64,000 bases of DNA, from assembly GCF_042466685.1 (NCBI RefSeq), contig NZ_CP170448.1, forward strand, positions 992,001-1,056,000. The letters run 5' to 3'. Below, one piece after another: positions 1 to 9,697 of the stretch. This DNA is from Vreelandella sp042466685. GTDB taxonomy: Bacteria; Pseudomonadota; Gammaproteobacteria; Pseudomonadales; Halomonadaceae. Below the pieces are notes generated by a model, which was given only the letters and a program-made list of their open reading frames with translations, ran no database searches and was not told the DNA's origin. A program made the position numbers and the translations under genes. Position 1 is the first letter of the stretch. Each line of letters begins with the position of its first letter.

Positions 1-1
1 G

Positions 2-307
2 GGGGATCCAGGCTGGCAAGCTTGGGATGTCAGTAAGCGCGCCTGGACATGGCGTGATAGTCACGAAGGCTTGCTGCCGACCACACAGATCGAAATTGAA
101 CGCTACCCTGGGCCGCTGTTTCTTTCCCATGGCACGCAAGACCGAATGTGGTCGGTTGAGATGAGCAGGCGCCTGGAAAAACGCCTCATTAAGAATGGCC
201 TCAGCCCGGAAGTGCACTACTACGAAGGCGAGGATCATATACCCAGCAGCGCTGGGCAGAATAAACATTACGAGCTGCTTCTGGAGTTCTTTTCAAAGCA
301 CCTTTAA
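2..307 (+). CDS. Alpha/beta hydrolase, C-terminal fragment (acyl-CoA thioester hydrolase/BAAT-like)
   Basis: The reading frame is open from the left edge, so only the last ~101 residues are present and the start lies outside the window. The fragment carries the end of an alpha/beta hydrolase fold: LFLSHGTQDRMW, with the likely catalytic Asp, then EGEDHIP with the likely catalytic His about 50 residues later. This spacing fits the dienelactone-hydrolase/BAAT C-terminal group, which cleaves acyl-thioester or ester substrates. The nucleophilic Ser is upstream and not visible, so the substrate cannot be given. Prolyl-oligopeptidase-like hydrolases end in a similar way. It is convergent with the aas-type gene. 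Confidence 0.7.
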   Translation, partial: GDPGWQAWDVSKRAWTWRDSHEGLLPTTQIEIERYPGPLFLSHGTQDRMWSVEMSRRLEKRLIKNGLSPEVHYYEGEDHIPSSAGQNKHYELLLEFFSKHL

Positions 308-310
308 TGC

Positions 311-339
311 CTGAGTTCATTGAACAAAGACTCAGTTTT
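311..339 (+). terminator. Possible rho-independent terminator after the hydrolase
   Basis: CTGAGT and ACTCAG form a 6-bp stem around a 13-nt loop, followed directly by TTTTC, four bases after the hydrolase stop codon. The stem is short, so confidence is modest. A second weak pairing (GCCCC/GGGGC, 356-380) lies between the convergent genes. Confidence 0.4.
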
Positions 340-410
340 CTCCCACCCAAAAGAAGCCCCACTTGGCTGCTAAGAGGGGCACACTGGCATAGTGTTTCTG
401 TTCTTTAGCG

Positions 411-3400
411 CTAATTAGCATCTTCTAAATGCGCCTGAGCCAAACGTTTCGCCCCGGCAAAATCCGCTTTTCCAGAGCCAAGATGCGGAATGCTCTCTAC
501 TGTAAGCCAGTGGCTGGGGATCATCATGGGGGGCGTGCCGTTGGCGAGCATAGTGGACTTAACGGTTTTGGCGTCTAGCGCTGTTTCTGATAGCAGCACT
601 ATGCGCTCACCTTTGCGGCTATCGGGAATGCTAACCGCCATCAGCGCCGTATCTGTATCCTCCAGGGCCGCTTTAACTGCCCCTTCAACCGCGCTGAGAC
701 TGATCATTTCACCGCCAATCTTGGCGAAGCGGGCGTAACGGTCAATCAGGGTCAAAAAGCCATCTTCATCTATATAGCCTTTATCCCCTGTGATGTACCA
801 GCGGTGGCCATCGGCCTCGTGGAGCGCTTTGGCCGTGCGCTTGGCGTCATTGAGGTAGCCCTGCATGATCTGCGGCCCGCTGATCAATATCATGCCCGCC
901 TCGCCGGTGGGCAGCTCTTCAAAGCTCTCCGGGTCGACGATTTTGAAGCTGGTACCGGGCAGCGGCATACCCACGGTGCCTACTTTGCTGCCCCGCTGCA
1001 CCTGCTGATAGTGAACGCCCATGGCATCGGGAAGGTTGACGGAAGCAACGGGAGCGATTTCGGTGGCGCCGTAGCCTTCATAAATGGGCTTGTGGAATTT
1101 CAGCGCGAAGTCGTTACGCACGTTGTCATCGAGCTTCTCTGCCCCTGCGACTACGATTCTCAAGCTCTCCAGCATCAGCGGATGCACCTTTGTGCTGCGT
1201 ACAAACAGCCTTAAAAAGCTGGAGGTGCCAAACATGATAGTGGCTTTGTGCTTGGCAATAGCGCCCGCGATGCCGGGGGCATCGGTCGGATCGGCGTGGC
1301 ACACCAGCGGCAGCCCTTCAATCAGTGGTAGCAGCTGGGTAACCGTGAGGCCAAAGGCGTGAAACAGCGGCAGTGAGCCCATTACAACGTCATTGCTCTG
1401 GGTATTGAGCACGTCGGAGGTCTGCTTGATATTGGCCATCAGGTTTCGGTGGCTCAACATCACGCCTTTGGGTTCGCCTTCGCTTCCGCTTGAGAACAGG
1501 ATGGCGGCGGTGGCATCGGCATCGTGACTGTGGCAGAAGCAGCGCTGTAGTAGCCACGTCGGCAATACTCTCACCGCGAGCCAGGTACTCAAGCGCTCAG
1601 CATGGCCAATCGTGGTCTGCAGGTCTTCTAAAAAGACCACCTGCTGCTCACTGAGCAATTGGGTAACGTTGAGCCCGCGCTGCTCAAGCTTCTTCACAAA
1701 GCGCTGTGAGGTGAACACGGTGGCGATTTCCGCCTGGGAAAGGGCGGACGTCAACGCTTCTTGGTCGGCGGTGTAATTAAGATTCACCAGCGTTTTACCT
1801 GCTAGCAGTGTGGCCATATTGGCGATAACCCCGGCACTGCTGGTAGGTAGCAGTAGGCCAACGTTCTGCCCAGGGTTGAGCTTGCGAATACGTTTTGCCA
1901 TCAGCAGGCTGGCGGTGAGCGCTTGGCTTGCGTTGAGTGGGCGGCCCAGCGTATCCGCCAGGGCAAGGTCGCTAGGGCGGCGCTTAACGCTTTGAATCCA
2001 GGCGTTAGGCAGGGTGGGTAGCGCACCCATGGCCCGGTGCCAGGAACGGGTAGCCTGCTCAAAAATACGCCGTTTAAGCACATCAGCGGGGGTATCTTTA
2101 GGCAGCGGCTTGCCAAAGGCGACCACTACCGAACGGTGCAGCGGCGCGTTGCGTAGCTCTTTTAATTTGCTGGAGGAGCGGGAGAACTGGCTGCCCCACA
2201 GGCCGCGTAGGTAGAAAGGCACGATTTTTACATCGGGGTTAGCCATTTCACAGGCGCGCTCATAGCCGCGGCGAAATTCGCCCAGTTGGCCAGTGCGGCT
2301 AATCGCCCCTTCTGGAAATAGGCACACTACCTCGCCCGCGTTGAGTTGTTCAGCGACATCGGCCAGGGCTTTTTCGGCACCACTGCCACGCTCGATGGGA
2401 ATACAGCCCAGGGATTTTAAGAACCAGTTGAGGTACCAGCGCTGGTAAACCGATCTAAGCATGACAAAGCGTACCGGGCGGGGGCTGGCGATCTGTACCA
2501 TGGCCCAATCCACCCAGCTGATATGGTTGCCCAATAGCAGCACGCCTCCCTGGGCAGGCAGGTTCTGCAAGCCATGTACATCGACCCGGTAGCGGCGTGT
2601 CAGCAGAAAGCTCAACAGAAAGCGCACCAAACTCTGTGGCAGCTTAATAATGGTGTAGCCGCCGCCGACCATCGCCACCGTGGCGATGAGTAGCAGCAGG
2701 TAGTGGCTATCAACACCTGCCAGTGCGAACAGCGCCGTGAGCAGCAAAAAGCCCAACATGGCGATGTTTTGAATCCAGTTATTGGCGGCCAGCACGGTGC
2801 CTAGCTCGTTGTCGGCGGCGTGAAACTGAATCAGGGCGTTAAGTGGCACAATAAACAGCCCACCCATCATGCCGATAAACACAAAGTTCAGCGCTTGGCC
2901 AACAGGCGTGGTTAACAGCGGTAGGCACCATAAACCCACGGCCACCCCGACGGCACCGACGGGAATCAAGCCCGTTTCTATGCGGTTATGTGAAAGCTTG
3001 CTGGCAAGCATAGAACCCAGCGCAATCCCGATACCGCTAGCGGCTAGAATGCCTTGCAGTACCAGGGTGTTATCAATACTGAGGGCATCTTTGGCATAAG
3101 CGGGGAAGGCCGCCAGCAGCACTTGGCCCACTGACCAGAACGTGGCAAGGCCGATAATGGAGAGCCTGATGACAGGCTGGCGAGCGATAATCCGCAGATT
3201 GTCTTTTAGGGCAGTGCCCTTGATGTAGCGCTGCCAGGTTAGCGGTGTGTCTGACCGAGTGGTGTGATCAAGCGGAAGGCGGTAAAGCGCCAACATCTGT
3301 AGGGCACTATTGAGCACCAGCAGCCAGCCCAAAGGGGCTATTTGGCGCAACAGCTGCGCTGGGGTTTGATCCTCCGGTGAGACCCAGGTCTCAAATAGCG

Positions 3401-3878
3401 CGGTAAATGCCACAGTGCCTGCCAGAATGGCGCCAATCGTAACCGCCTGGATCAGCCCGTTGGCTTCCGCCAAACGCGGCTTGCCAAACAGCCCTTTTAC
3501 CAAGCCGTATTTGGCTGGGGAGTAGAACGCTGATTGAATCGCCAGCAGCAGTGTCATCGCAAAGGCCAGCCAAAACCAGCCTTGGTAGTAGGCAGCGGTG
3601 ATGCCCAGTGACACCGCCACGGCGGCCCAGGCTGATGCGCGCAGAACGCGTACCTTGGGGTAGCTGTCTGCCACATGGCCCGCCGGGCTAAACAGTAAAA
3701 TAAACGGCAGCAGGATAAGCCCGTTGACCAGTGCGGTGAGCACGACCTGTGCTTCACCGTCGTAACTTTTGAAGATGGTGTTCTGAATGACGATCTTGTG
3801 CCCCAAATCTACAAAGGCATTAAGAAAGATGGCGATCAGGTAGGGCAAAGCACCCTTGATATGTAGCAGTCGTTGCAT
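411..3878 (-). CDS. aas: Acyl-[ACP]-phospholipid O-acyltransferase fusion (LplT-PlsC-Aas)
   Basis: This 1155-residue fusion joins three activities of lysophospholipid salvage. Residues ~1-420 are a major-facilitator domain like LplT, which flips lysophospholipids inward. Residues ~430-630 are a PlsC-type acyltransferase with the HxxxxD motif in NHISWVDW (~450) and FPEGAISRTG (~524). Residues ~690-1150 are an AMP-binding acyl-ACP synthetase with SSGSEGEPKG (~799). In E. coli, LplT and Aas are separate proteins of one operon; the single-chain form is known in other proteobacteria. The predicted reaction is re-acylation of imported lysophospholipids using fatty acids activated on ACP at the inner membrane. 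AAGG precedes the ATG by ~9 nt. It is divergent from an XRE-like regulator across ~160 bp. Confidence 0.9.
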   Translation of the reverse strand: MQRLLHIKGALPYLIAIFLNAFVDLGHKIVIQNTIFKSYDGEAQVVLTALVNGLILLPFILLFSPAGHVADSYPKVRVLRASAWAAVAVSLGITAAYYQGWFWLAFAMTLLLAIQSAFYSPAKYGLVKGLFGKPRLAEANGLIQAVTIGAILAGTVAFTALFETWVSPEDQTPAQLLRQIAPLGWLLVLNSALQMLALYRLPLDHTTRSDTPLTWQRYIKGTALKDNLRIIARQPVIRLSIIGLATFWSVGQVLLAAFPAYAKDALSIDNTLVLQGILAASGIGIALGSMLASKLSHNRIETGLIPVGAVGVAVGLWCLPLLTTPVGQALNFVFIGMMGGLFIVPLNALIQFHAADNELGTVLAANNWIQNIAMLGFLLLTALFALAGVDSHYLLLLIATVAMVGGGYTIIKLPQSLVRFLLSFLLTRRYRVDVHGLQNLPAQGGVLLLGNHISWVDWAMVQIASPRPVRFVMLRSVYQRWYLNWFLKSLGCIPIERGSGAEKALADVAEQLNAGEVVCLFPEGAISRTGQLGEFRRGYERACEMANPDVKIVPFYLRGLWGSQFSRSSSKLKELRNAPLHRSVVVAFGKPLPKDTPADVLKRRIFEQATRSWHRAMGALPTLPNAWIQSVKRRPSDLALADTLGRPLNASQALTASLLMAKRIRKLNPGQNVGLLLPTSSAGVIANMATLLAGKTLVNLNYTADQEALTSALSQAEIATVFTSQRFVKKLEQRGLNVTQLLSEQQVVFLEDLQTTIGHAERLSTWLAVRVLPTWLLQRCFCHSHDADATAAILFSSGSEGEPKGVMLSHRNLMANIKQTSDVLNTQSNDVVMGSLPLFHAFGLTVTQLLPLIEGLPLVCHADPTDAPGIAGAIAKHKATIMFGTSSFLRLFVRSTKVHPLMLESLRIVVAGAEKLDDNVRNDFALKFHKPIYEGYGATEIAPVASVNLPDAMGVHYQQVQRGSKVGTVGMPLPGTSFKIVDPESFEELPTGEAGMILISGPQIMQGYLNDAKRTAKALHEADGHRWYITGDKGYIDEDGFLTLIDRYARFAKIGGEMISLSAVEGAVKAALEDTDTALMAVSIPDSRKGERIVLLSETALDAKTVKSTMLANGTPPMMIPSHWLTVESIPHLGSGKADFAGAKRLAQAHLEDAN

Positions 3879-4038
3879 GGTTGTGTAGCCTTATAAGTCC
3901 CTGTAAGTAGTCGCACTTTCTAAGCAAGGCTTACTGGTTGCAACTCATTTGCACAAAGTTGTGTTATAGGTGCTGGTTGGTATCATTATTTGCTACTTTT
4001 TATGTGTAGTGCACCTTCATTCTGCTTACGAGATTACT

Positions 4039-4788
4039 ATGTCCCAAGCCGATTCGCTGATTGAAACGCTAAAACGCCAGCTGCGCGCTCAGGGTAAAAC
4101 CTATGCCGATGTCGCTCAGTGGCTGGCGCTGAGCGAAGCCTCCGTGAAGCGGCTGTTCGCAGAGAAGCACTTTACGCTTTCGCGGCTGGAGTGTATCTGT
4201 GACCAGCTAAATATCGAATTCGCCGAGCTAGTGAAGACCATGCAAGCAGACGAGCAGCGTCTGCAGGCGCTCACCCATGGCCAAGAGCAGAGTATTGTGG
4301 ATGACCGTGAGCTGTTCCTGGTAGCTGTGTGCGTTATCAATGGCTACAGCTTCGACGAAATTCATCACCAGTACCAGCTAAGTGAAGCAGAGTGTATACG
4401 ACAGTTACTGAAGCTTGAGCGGCTTAAACTTATTGAGCTACTTCCTGATAACCGGATCAGGCGGCGGGTAGCCGCCAGTTTCCGCTGGCAGGCGGATGGG
4501 CCCATTCAACGCTTCTTTCAGCAGTATATCGCTAACGAGTTTTTCCGTTCCCGTTTCGATAGCGACAGCGAGAAGCTGGTGGTACTCAATGGCCTGTTGT
4601 CCCCCGCTGGTAATGCCGAGTGGCAGCAGACCATGCAGCGCTTGGCTAAAGAGTTTCATGCGCTATGCGAACGAGAGAGCGGGCTGCCTATCCACCAGCG
4701 GTTTGGCACCACTTCCGTGCTGGCGGTAAGGCAGTGGCAGTATGGGTTGTTTCAGGATTACAAACGTGAAGCCGAGGCGAAATCCTAA
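4039..4788 (+). CDS. XRE-like helix-turn-helix transcriptional regulator
   Basis: Start chosen at MSQADSLIE (249 aa). The frame extends upstream to 3970, but the extra residues are hydrophobic and unlike a regulator. Residues ~5-70 form a Cro/C1-type helix-turn-helix (TYADVAQWLALSEASVKRLF, with a second helix near LSRLECICDQL). The ~180-residue C-terminal part is mostly helical with no domain I can name; a second helix-turn-helix-like stretch (FDEIHHQYQLSEAECIRQL) lies at ~110-135. It is divergent from the aas fusion, which it may control. Its 3' end overlaps the convergent LysR gene by 4 bp. Confidence 0.75.
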   Translation: MSQADSLIETLKRQLRAQGKTYADVAQWLALSEASVKRLFAEKHFTLSRLECICDQLNIEFAELVKTMQADEQRLQALTHGQEQSIVDDRELFLVAVCVINGYSFDEIHHQYQLSEAECIRQLLKLERLKLIELLPDNRIRRRVAASFRWQADGPIQRFFQQYIANEFFRSRFDSDSEKLVVLNGLLSPAGNAEWQQTMQRLAKEFHALCERESGLPIHQRFGTTSVLAVRQWQYGLFQDYKREAEAKS

Positions 4789-5720
4789 AGCGCTGTACCA
4801 CGAAAATGAGCGGCTTCTTGCTCTAACCACTCGATGAAACGCGCCACTGCCGGAGGTGTTACCCCTTCAGAAGGCAGAACCAGTTCATAGGCGAACGGAG
4901 AAGCGAGCGGATACTGTTCCCCAAATGGGCGCACCAACACGCCGCTGGCAAGCCGATCGATCACGAGAGGGTAACTGGCCAGCACCACGCCTTGCCCGGC
5001 CATAGCCTGATCGAGCGCCAAGCTGTAGAGCGAGTATTGGCGCTGGTGGGGGAGCTTCTTGATGGCCACTCCGGCGTTTTTAAACCAGTCTTGCCAGCTT
5101 GGGATCGGGTGGCCCGCATGGCTGCACCAATCCACGGTGAGCAGTGTCTGAGCCAGCAATTCGGCGGGCTCGTGTATATTTTCCTGCGCTAACAGGGTGG
5201 GCGAGCAAACGGGAAAGAGGGTGTCTTCAAATAGACGCTGGCTGGTAACGCCGGGCCAAGGCCCCTGGCCGTAGCGCAGCGATAAGCGTGCCCTGTTGGG
5301 CATCCATAACGGTGGCGTTAAGCGCGCCTCGGCATCCAGAGAGATCTCGATTTGCCGCTCACTGGCTTCAAAGCCGGGTAAGCGGGGGAGTAGCCAAAGC
5401 TGTAGGAAAGAAGGCGGGGCACTCAGTAGTAAGCGAAAAGCGTCTTCTGAGCGCTCGGTGACGTTCTGTACGCCGCTGGCAATACGCAAAAGGCCTGCCT
5501 GCACATCTTCGGCCAGTACCCGGCCTGCTTCGGTAACGCACACTCCATTGGCATGACGTTCAAAGAGCACCACGCCTAAGTGATCTTCCAACTGTTTGAC
5601 CTGTCGGCTAACGGCGCCAGGCGTTACCCCGAGGCGATAAGCGGCGGCTTTGAAGCTATTTTCTCGCACGGCTTCGGCAAACGCGCGCAGTGCATTCAGC
5701 GGTAGCCTTTCAATTCTCAT
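4785..5720 (-). CDS. LysR-family transcriptional regulator (GcvA-like)
   Basis: A 311-aa LysR protein. The winged helix-turn-helix is at residues ~5-65 (LNALRAFAEAVRENSFKAAA, then GVTPGAVSRQVKQLE). A substrate-binding domain follows from ~90 (RLLLSAPPSFLQLWLLPRL, typical of the GcvA/AmpR branch). It is divergently transcribed from the EamA exporter at 5818 with a 97-bp gap. That arrangement usually means the LysR protein controls the exporter. The effector cannot be predicted. Confidence 0.88.
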   Translation of the reverse strand: MRIERLPLNALRAFAEAVRENSFKAAAYRLGVTPGAVSRQVKQLEDHLGVVLFERHANGVCVTEAGRVLAEDVQAGLLRIASGVQNVTERSEDAFRLLLSAPPSFLQLWLLPRLPGFEASERQIEISLDAEARLTPPLWMPNRARLSLRYGQGPWPGVTSQRLFEDTLFPVCSPTLLAQENIHEPAELLAQTLLTVDWCSHAGHPIPSWQDWFKNAGVAIKKLPHQRQYSLYSLALDQAMAGQGVVLASYPLVIDRLASGVLVRPFGEQYPLASPFAYELVLPSEGVTPPAVARFIEWLEQEAAHFRGTAL

Positions 5721-5817
5721 GGCGTGAGTTTTCCTAAGCCTAGACCCGATAAGTAATCGTTTGTATGCAATGACGCTTACTGCTGCAATGGGCCCCTATA
5801 GGTTATAGGAGCCTGCA

Positions 5818-6747
5818 ATGAGTAATCAAAAAATAGCCGCCACCGACCACACTGCCTGCATGGTTGGTCGATCACAGCGAAAGTCAGTGGACGCAACGGC
5901 AGCATCGCTGATGCTGCTATTTTGCCTGGTGTTGGGTTTTCAGCAGGTGGCGATTAAGGGTGTGGCTGAGGATATCTCACCCATTGTACAGATGGCCCTG
6001 CGCTCCATTATGGCGCTTTGCCTGGTCGGCGGGCTGGCTTATTGGCGCGGTATTCGCTGGGCGGATGTGGGTCACCACTGGGCCCCTGGGTTGTTGGTGG
6101 GCCTCGGGTTTGCTGCCGAGTTCGCTTTTATCGCCTGGGGGCTAACCTATACCTTGGCGTCCCATATGTCGGTGTTTCTGTATACTGCGCCCATCTTCGC
6201 TGCCCTGGGTTTGAATCTTTGGGTACCTGGCGAGCAACTCTCCATTCGCCAGTGGTGGGGCGTCGGCTTGGCATTTCTGGGTATGGTGGTTGCCATGGCG
6301 CCAAGCGGCGCCTACAGCATCGAGATTGTTATCGGTGATGCACTGGGCTTGCTGGCAGGGCTCTCTTGGGCGGCCACGACCGTCGTGATCCGTAGGACAT
6401 CGCTTTCCGAAGCGCCAGCAGAGCTCACTCTGAGCTATCAACTGAGTGTGACGGCGTTGTTGCTCCTGCCGGTGGCGGCTATGTCCGGGCAGTTAATGAG
6501 CGCGCAGTTTACCCCGATGGCGATAGCCAGCCTCGGCTTTCAGACGCTGATCATTTCGTTTGCTGCGTTGCTATTATGGTTCACCTTGTTGCGCCGCTAC
6601 CGCGCTTCGCAGTTAGGCGTGTTTTCTTTCTTAGCGCCGCTTTTCGGTATTCTGTTTGGTACACTGCTGCTCAATGAACCGCTAAGCATTAATTTTATAA
6701 TCGGCGGTGGCGTTATTTTAGTTGGCATCATTCTGGTGACTCGCTAA
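5818..6747 (+). CDS. EamA/DMT-family transporter
   Basis: 309 residues with two EamA repeats, about ten hydrophobic segments between residues ~30 and 308, and a polar ~28-residue N-terminal extension before the first segment. This family exports small metabolites or amino acids across the inner membrane; the substrate is unknown. TAGGAG lies ~7 nt before the ATG. It is divergent from the LysR gene at 4785-5720, its likely regulator, and is followed by rlmA after 36 bp. Confidence 0.85.
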   Translation: MSNQKIAATDHTACMVGRSQRKSVDATAASLMLLFCLVLGFQQVAIKGVAEDISPIVQMALRSIMALCLVGGLAYWRGIRWADVGHHWAPGLLVGLGFAAEFAFIAWGLTYTLASHMSVFLYTAPIFAALGLNLWVPGEQLSIRQWWGVGLAFLGMVVAMAPSGAYSIEIVIGDALGLLAGLSWAATTVVIRRTSLSEAPAELTLSYQLSVTALLLLPVAAMSGQLMSAQFTPMAIASLGFQTLIISFAALLLWFTLLRRYRASQLGVFSFLAPLFGILFGTLLLNEPLSINFIIGGGVILVGIILVTR

Positions 6748-6783
6748 ACGCATGCACCCATCTACCTTTGCGAAAACACCGAT

Positions 6784-7650
6784 ATGAGCATTACCCCTTT
6801 TCAAGCACTGGCGTGCCCGTTAGACGGAAAACCACTCAGCCGGTCGGATGGCGCTTGGCGGTGCTCTGATGGTCACAGCTTTGATATCGCTAAACAGGGT
6901 TATATTAACTTGCTGCCGGTGCAGCAAAAGCGTTCCCACGATCCGGGCGATAGCAAGGCTATGGTAGCTGCTCGCCAGCGCTTTCTTGAGGCGGGGCACT
7001 ATCAGCCCATTGCGGACGCCGTCAGTCGTGCAGTCTTGAACCACGCTGAGGCTCAAACGCTAAGCAGTGAGCCGTTTAGCTGTCTGGATGCGGGCTGTGG
7101 TGAAGGTTACTATCTTCGCCAATTAGCTGACGCTGCGACTAACGCGCTATCACTTTCGCTGATGGGTTTGGATATCTCTAAGTGGGCGGTGCTGGCGGCG
7201 GCCAAACAAGATGCTAAGCAATCACCGCTAAGCAGTTGGGTAGTGGGCAGCAATGCGCATTTGCCAGTGCAGACGGGAACACTGGATAGCGTGCTGTGTA
7301 TGTTTGGCTTTCCTGTGGCTAGCGAGTTTGCTCGTGTGCTAAAAACGGGCGGTGTGCTGCTACAAGTAGAGGCGGGGCCTGATCATTTGCGGGAGTTACG
7401 GGAGGTTATTTACCCGACGTTAAAGCCTGAGCGTTCAAGCGAGGTAGAAGCACCTGGGGGCTTTACGCAGCATAGCAGCGAGAGAGTAAGTTACTCGTTA
7501 ACACTGAAGAGAAGCGAAGAAATTGCCGATCTGTTGGCTATGACGCCGCACCTTTATCGGGCCAGTGCAGAAGGGCGTGCACGCGCAGCGGCACTGGAGA
7601 CATTGGTCACTACGGTAGATGTGCGGGTAGTACAGTGGCTTCGAGTTTAG
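6784..7650 (+). CDS. rlmA: 23S rRNA (guanine-N1)-methyltransferase RlmA
   Basis: 288 aa, the usual length for RlmA/RrmA, which methylates N1 of G745 (G748 in the RlmA-II group) in 23S rRNA helix 35. The N-terminus has the family zinc finger: CPLDGKPL, then WRCSDGHSFD, followed by the conserved AKQGYINLLP stretch and SHDPGDSK. SAM-binding motif I is LDAGCGEGYY at ~101-111. The sequence around CMFGFP (~residue 176) carries the usual motif IV-like turn. It may be co-transcribed with the exporter upstream and ends before a strong bidirectional hairpin. Confidence 0.93.
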   Translation: MSITPFQALACPLDGKPLSRSDGAWRCSDGHSFDIAKQGYINLLPVQQKRSHDPGDSKAMVAARQRFLEAGHYQPIADAVSRAVLNHAEAQTLSSEPFSCLDAGCGEGYYLRQLADAATNALSLSLMGLDISKWAVLAAAKQDAKQSPLSSWVVGSNAHLPVQTGTLDSVLCMFGFPVASEFARVLKTGGVLLQVEAGPDHLRELREVIYPTLKPERSSEVEAPGGFTQHSSERVSYSLTLKRSEEIADLLAMTPHLYRASAEGRARAAALETLVTTVDVRVVQWLRV

Positions 7651-7714
7651 CTTTTGCCTGATTCAGGGGCTGAAGGGAATTGTCGTACTTGCCACATTCG
7701 CAATGTTCAAACGC

Positions 7715-7742
7715 AACAAGGCCCGCATAAGCGGGCCTTGTT
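7715..7742. terminator. Bidirectional rho-independent terminator
   Basis: A perfect 12-bp stem (AACAAGGCCCGC / GCGGGCCTTGTT) with an ATAA loop lies between the convergent rlmA and csp genes. The AACAAGG/CCTTGTT ends supply A/U-rich flanks for both directions. Confidence 0.85.
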
Positions 7743-7801
7743 ATCCGAACCTCGAAAGGTTCGAGCAAATTCTAAAGCGCTATCTCTTGAGAGATTTAGG
7801 C

Positions 7802-8008
7802 TTAGGAGATTTGCTTGATGTTTGAAGCTTGAAGGCCTTTCTTACCCTGGGTAACGTCAAAAGAAACGTTAGCACCTTCTTGCAGGGTTTTGAAGCCGTC
7901 TGCTTGAATTTCAGAGAAATGGGCAAACAGGTCATCGCCGCCGTCAGAAGGAGCAATAAAACCGAAGCCTTTAGTATCGTTGAACCACTTAACTGTGCCA
8001 GTAGACAT
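7802..8008 (-). CDS. cspA: Cold-shock protein, CspA family
   Basis: 68 aa starting at MSTGTVKWFN. The frame extends nine residues further, but AAAGGA lies 7 nt before this ATG and the family begins here. The single cold-shock domain carries RNP1 (KGFGFIAP) and RNP2-like (DLFAHFSEI) motifs, which bind single-stranded RNA/DNA. The paralogue type (cold-induced or constitutive) cannot be told from sequence; the symbol reflects the family. A long A/T-rich leader upstream is typical of csp mRNAs. Confidence 0.92.
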   Translation of the reverse strand: MSTGTVKWFNDTKGFGFIAPSDGGDDLFAHFSEIQADGFKTLQEGANVSFDVTQGKKGLQASNIKQIS

Positions 8009-8405
8009 AATAAAATCCTTTCGCGCAAAGCGCATTGTAAAGTTCCTGGTATCACCCAGATTAATAGTGGATAAAACAAGGAATACAATTGCAGTCTTGC
8101 CGAAAGATTTTGTACACGTCTATCTGGTACATTTCTAAATCTTTTTCGTACACTTCTGAAACCATGCTTGCTTGCTAACCAACTGACGCCACAGTGTCAT
8201 GAATTCTAGCGTGTGTCAAAGCCTTTCTGGATTATCTTGCCTATGGAGTCAGTGAAAGCCTCTATTACCAGCCCATTTTCCATACGCTTTCAGTTGAGGC
8301 CGGTGAACGTTTCCTGTTTACCACTCGTCAGCATCGCTGTGCCACACTAACAGAGTGAGAGGTACTATTAGACCTACCAATTTCCTCAACTCTTTAGGGA
8401 CTGAA
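8009..8405. promoter_or_regulatory. Shared 397-bp intergenic region (csp leader and symporter promoter)
   Basis: No gene was found here. The left part must hold the csp promoter and 5' leader on the minus strand; near 8110-8156 the motif GTACAC/GTGTAC recurs within an A/T-rich stretch. The right part must carry the symporter promoter. I could not assign confident -35/-10 hexamers. Confidence 0.45.
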
Positions 8406-9662
8406 ATGACGAGCATCTGGAAGACCTATTCACAGGCGTCATTGATTTTACGCGTCACTATCGCGCTAGTGCTGGGCGTTATGGTTGGCCTTATCGGTGG
8501 TGAGGCAGTGGCTGCTTGGTTGGCGCCGTTGGGGGATTTGCTTCTACGACTACTCACTTTTTTGATTGTGCCTATCGTGCTATTCACACTGATGGTCGGG
8601 GTGAACCAATCTCGCGAGGGCAGTGCGGGTCGTGTCGGCGGTAAGGTGTTCGTTTATTACCTAGTCTCTTCAGCACTGGCGATCATGGTGGGCTTAGCGG
8701 TTGCCACGCTGTTTAGCCCCGGCAGTGGTATGACCCTGGATGAGAGTGCCAGTTTCTCGGTGCCCGAAAACCCAGGCGTTGTGGATACGCTGCTGAATAT
8801 AGTGCCAGATAATATTATTGGTGCGTTTGCCGATCTCAACATGTTGGGCATTATTTTTACGGCGTTGGTGTTTGGCATCGCACTACTAAAAATGCGCCAA
8901 TCGGAGCGCCAGCATGCCATGGGGGAGCGACTCTATGGTGTGATTGAAGCGCTCAACGAGGTCACGCTAAAAGTGATGTCGGGAGTACTGCACTACGTGC
9001 CCATTGGCGTGTTTGCGATTGTCGCCGAAACGGTGAGTCAGCAAGGGTTGGCAACGCTGCTCTCATTAGGCGATATGGTGGTTGTGCTGTATGTAGCCCT
9101 GGCAACCCAACTGCTTATTTATTGCGGCATCATGCGGCTGTTTGGCGTGAAGCTGCGCACCTTTTTCCGCGAGGCCCGTACACCCATGGCTACGGCGTTT
9201 GCCACCCAAAGTAGCTCGGGTACGCTACCGCTGACGGTTAATGCTGCCCACCGCTTAGGGGTTCCCAAAAGCATCTATGGTTTCAGTCTGCCATTAGGGG
9301 CTACGTTAAATATGGATGGGGCGGCCATTCGTATCGCCATCTCAGCGGTATTTGCCGCCAACGTGATAGGTGCACCGCTGGATTTCCTTAGTATGGTGCA
9401 AATAGTGCTGATTGGCACGCTAGTGTCGGTGGGCACGGCAGGGGTGCCGGGGGCCGGCATCATTATGATTGCCACGGTGTTTGCTCAAGTAGGCTTGCCA
9501 ATTGAAACCGTCGCGTTGCTTACCGCTATTGATGCACTGGTGGGAATGGGATGTACGGCGCTGAATGTGACAGGCGACTTGGTTGGCACGTCCGTCATTG
9601 CCCGTAGTGAAGGCGAGGAGTTGCAAGAGGCGTTTGGCGAAGAAGCGCCCGCGCGGGGGTAA
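8406..9662 (+). CDS. Dicarboxylate/amino acid:cation symporter (DAACS family)
   Basis: 418 aa from MTSIWKTYSQ; AGGGA lies ~7 nt before this ATG, and the longer reading from 8355 adds only a polar tail. The protein has about eight membrane segments plus the family's re-entrant hairpins. The serine-rich motif ATQSSSGTLPLT (~residue 270) and the NMDGAAI motif (~304) are the GltP/DctA signature for Na+- or H+-coupled uptake of glutamate, aspartate or C4-dicarboxylates. Exact substrate is open. The deaminase 35 bp downstream may share its transcript. Confidence 0.9.
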   Translation: MTSIWKTYSQASLILRVTIALVLGVMVGLIGGEAVAAWLAPLGDLLLRLLTFLIVPIVLFTLMVGVNQSREGSAGRVGGKVFVYYLVSSALAIMVGLAVATLFSPGSGMTLDESASFSVPENPGVVDTLLNIVPDNIIGAFADLNMLGIIFTALVFGIALLKMRQSERQHAMGERLYGVIEALNEVTLKVMSGVLHYVPIGVFAIVAETVSQQGLATLLSLGDMVVVLYVALATQLLIYCGIMRLFGVKLRTFFREARTPMATAFATQSSSGTLPLTVNAAHRLGVPKSIYGFSLPLGATLNMDGAAIRIAISAVFAANVIGAPLDFLSMVQIVLIGTLVSVGTAGVPGAGIIMIATVFAQVGLPIETVALLTAIDALVGMGCTALNVTGDLVGTSVIARSEGEELQEAFGEEAPARG

Positions 9663-9697
9663 AGGCAGCAGGCCAATGACAACTATAAGGAAAACAC

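Noticed and set aside
704..1362. Plus-strand frames inside the aas fusion
   Set aside because: They are antisense shadows of a long, well-conserved gene.
7780..8088. 102-residue frame over the csp gene on the minus strand
   Set aside because: It is in another frame over a clear cold-shock gene and has no family features.
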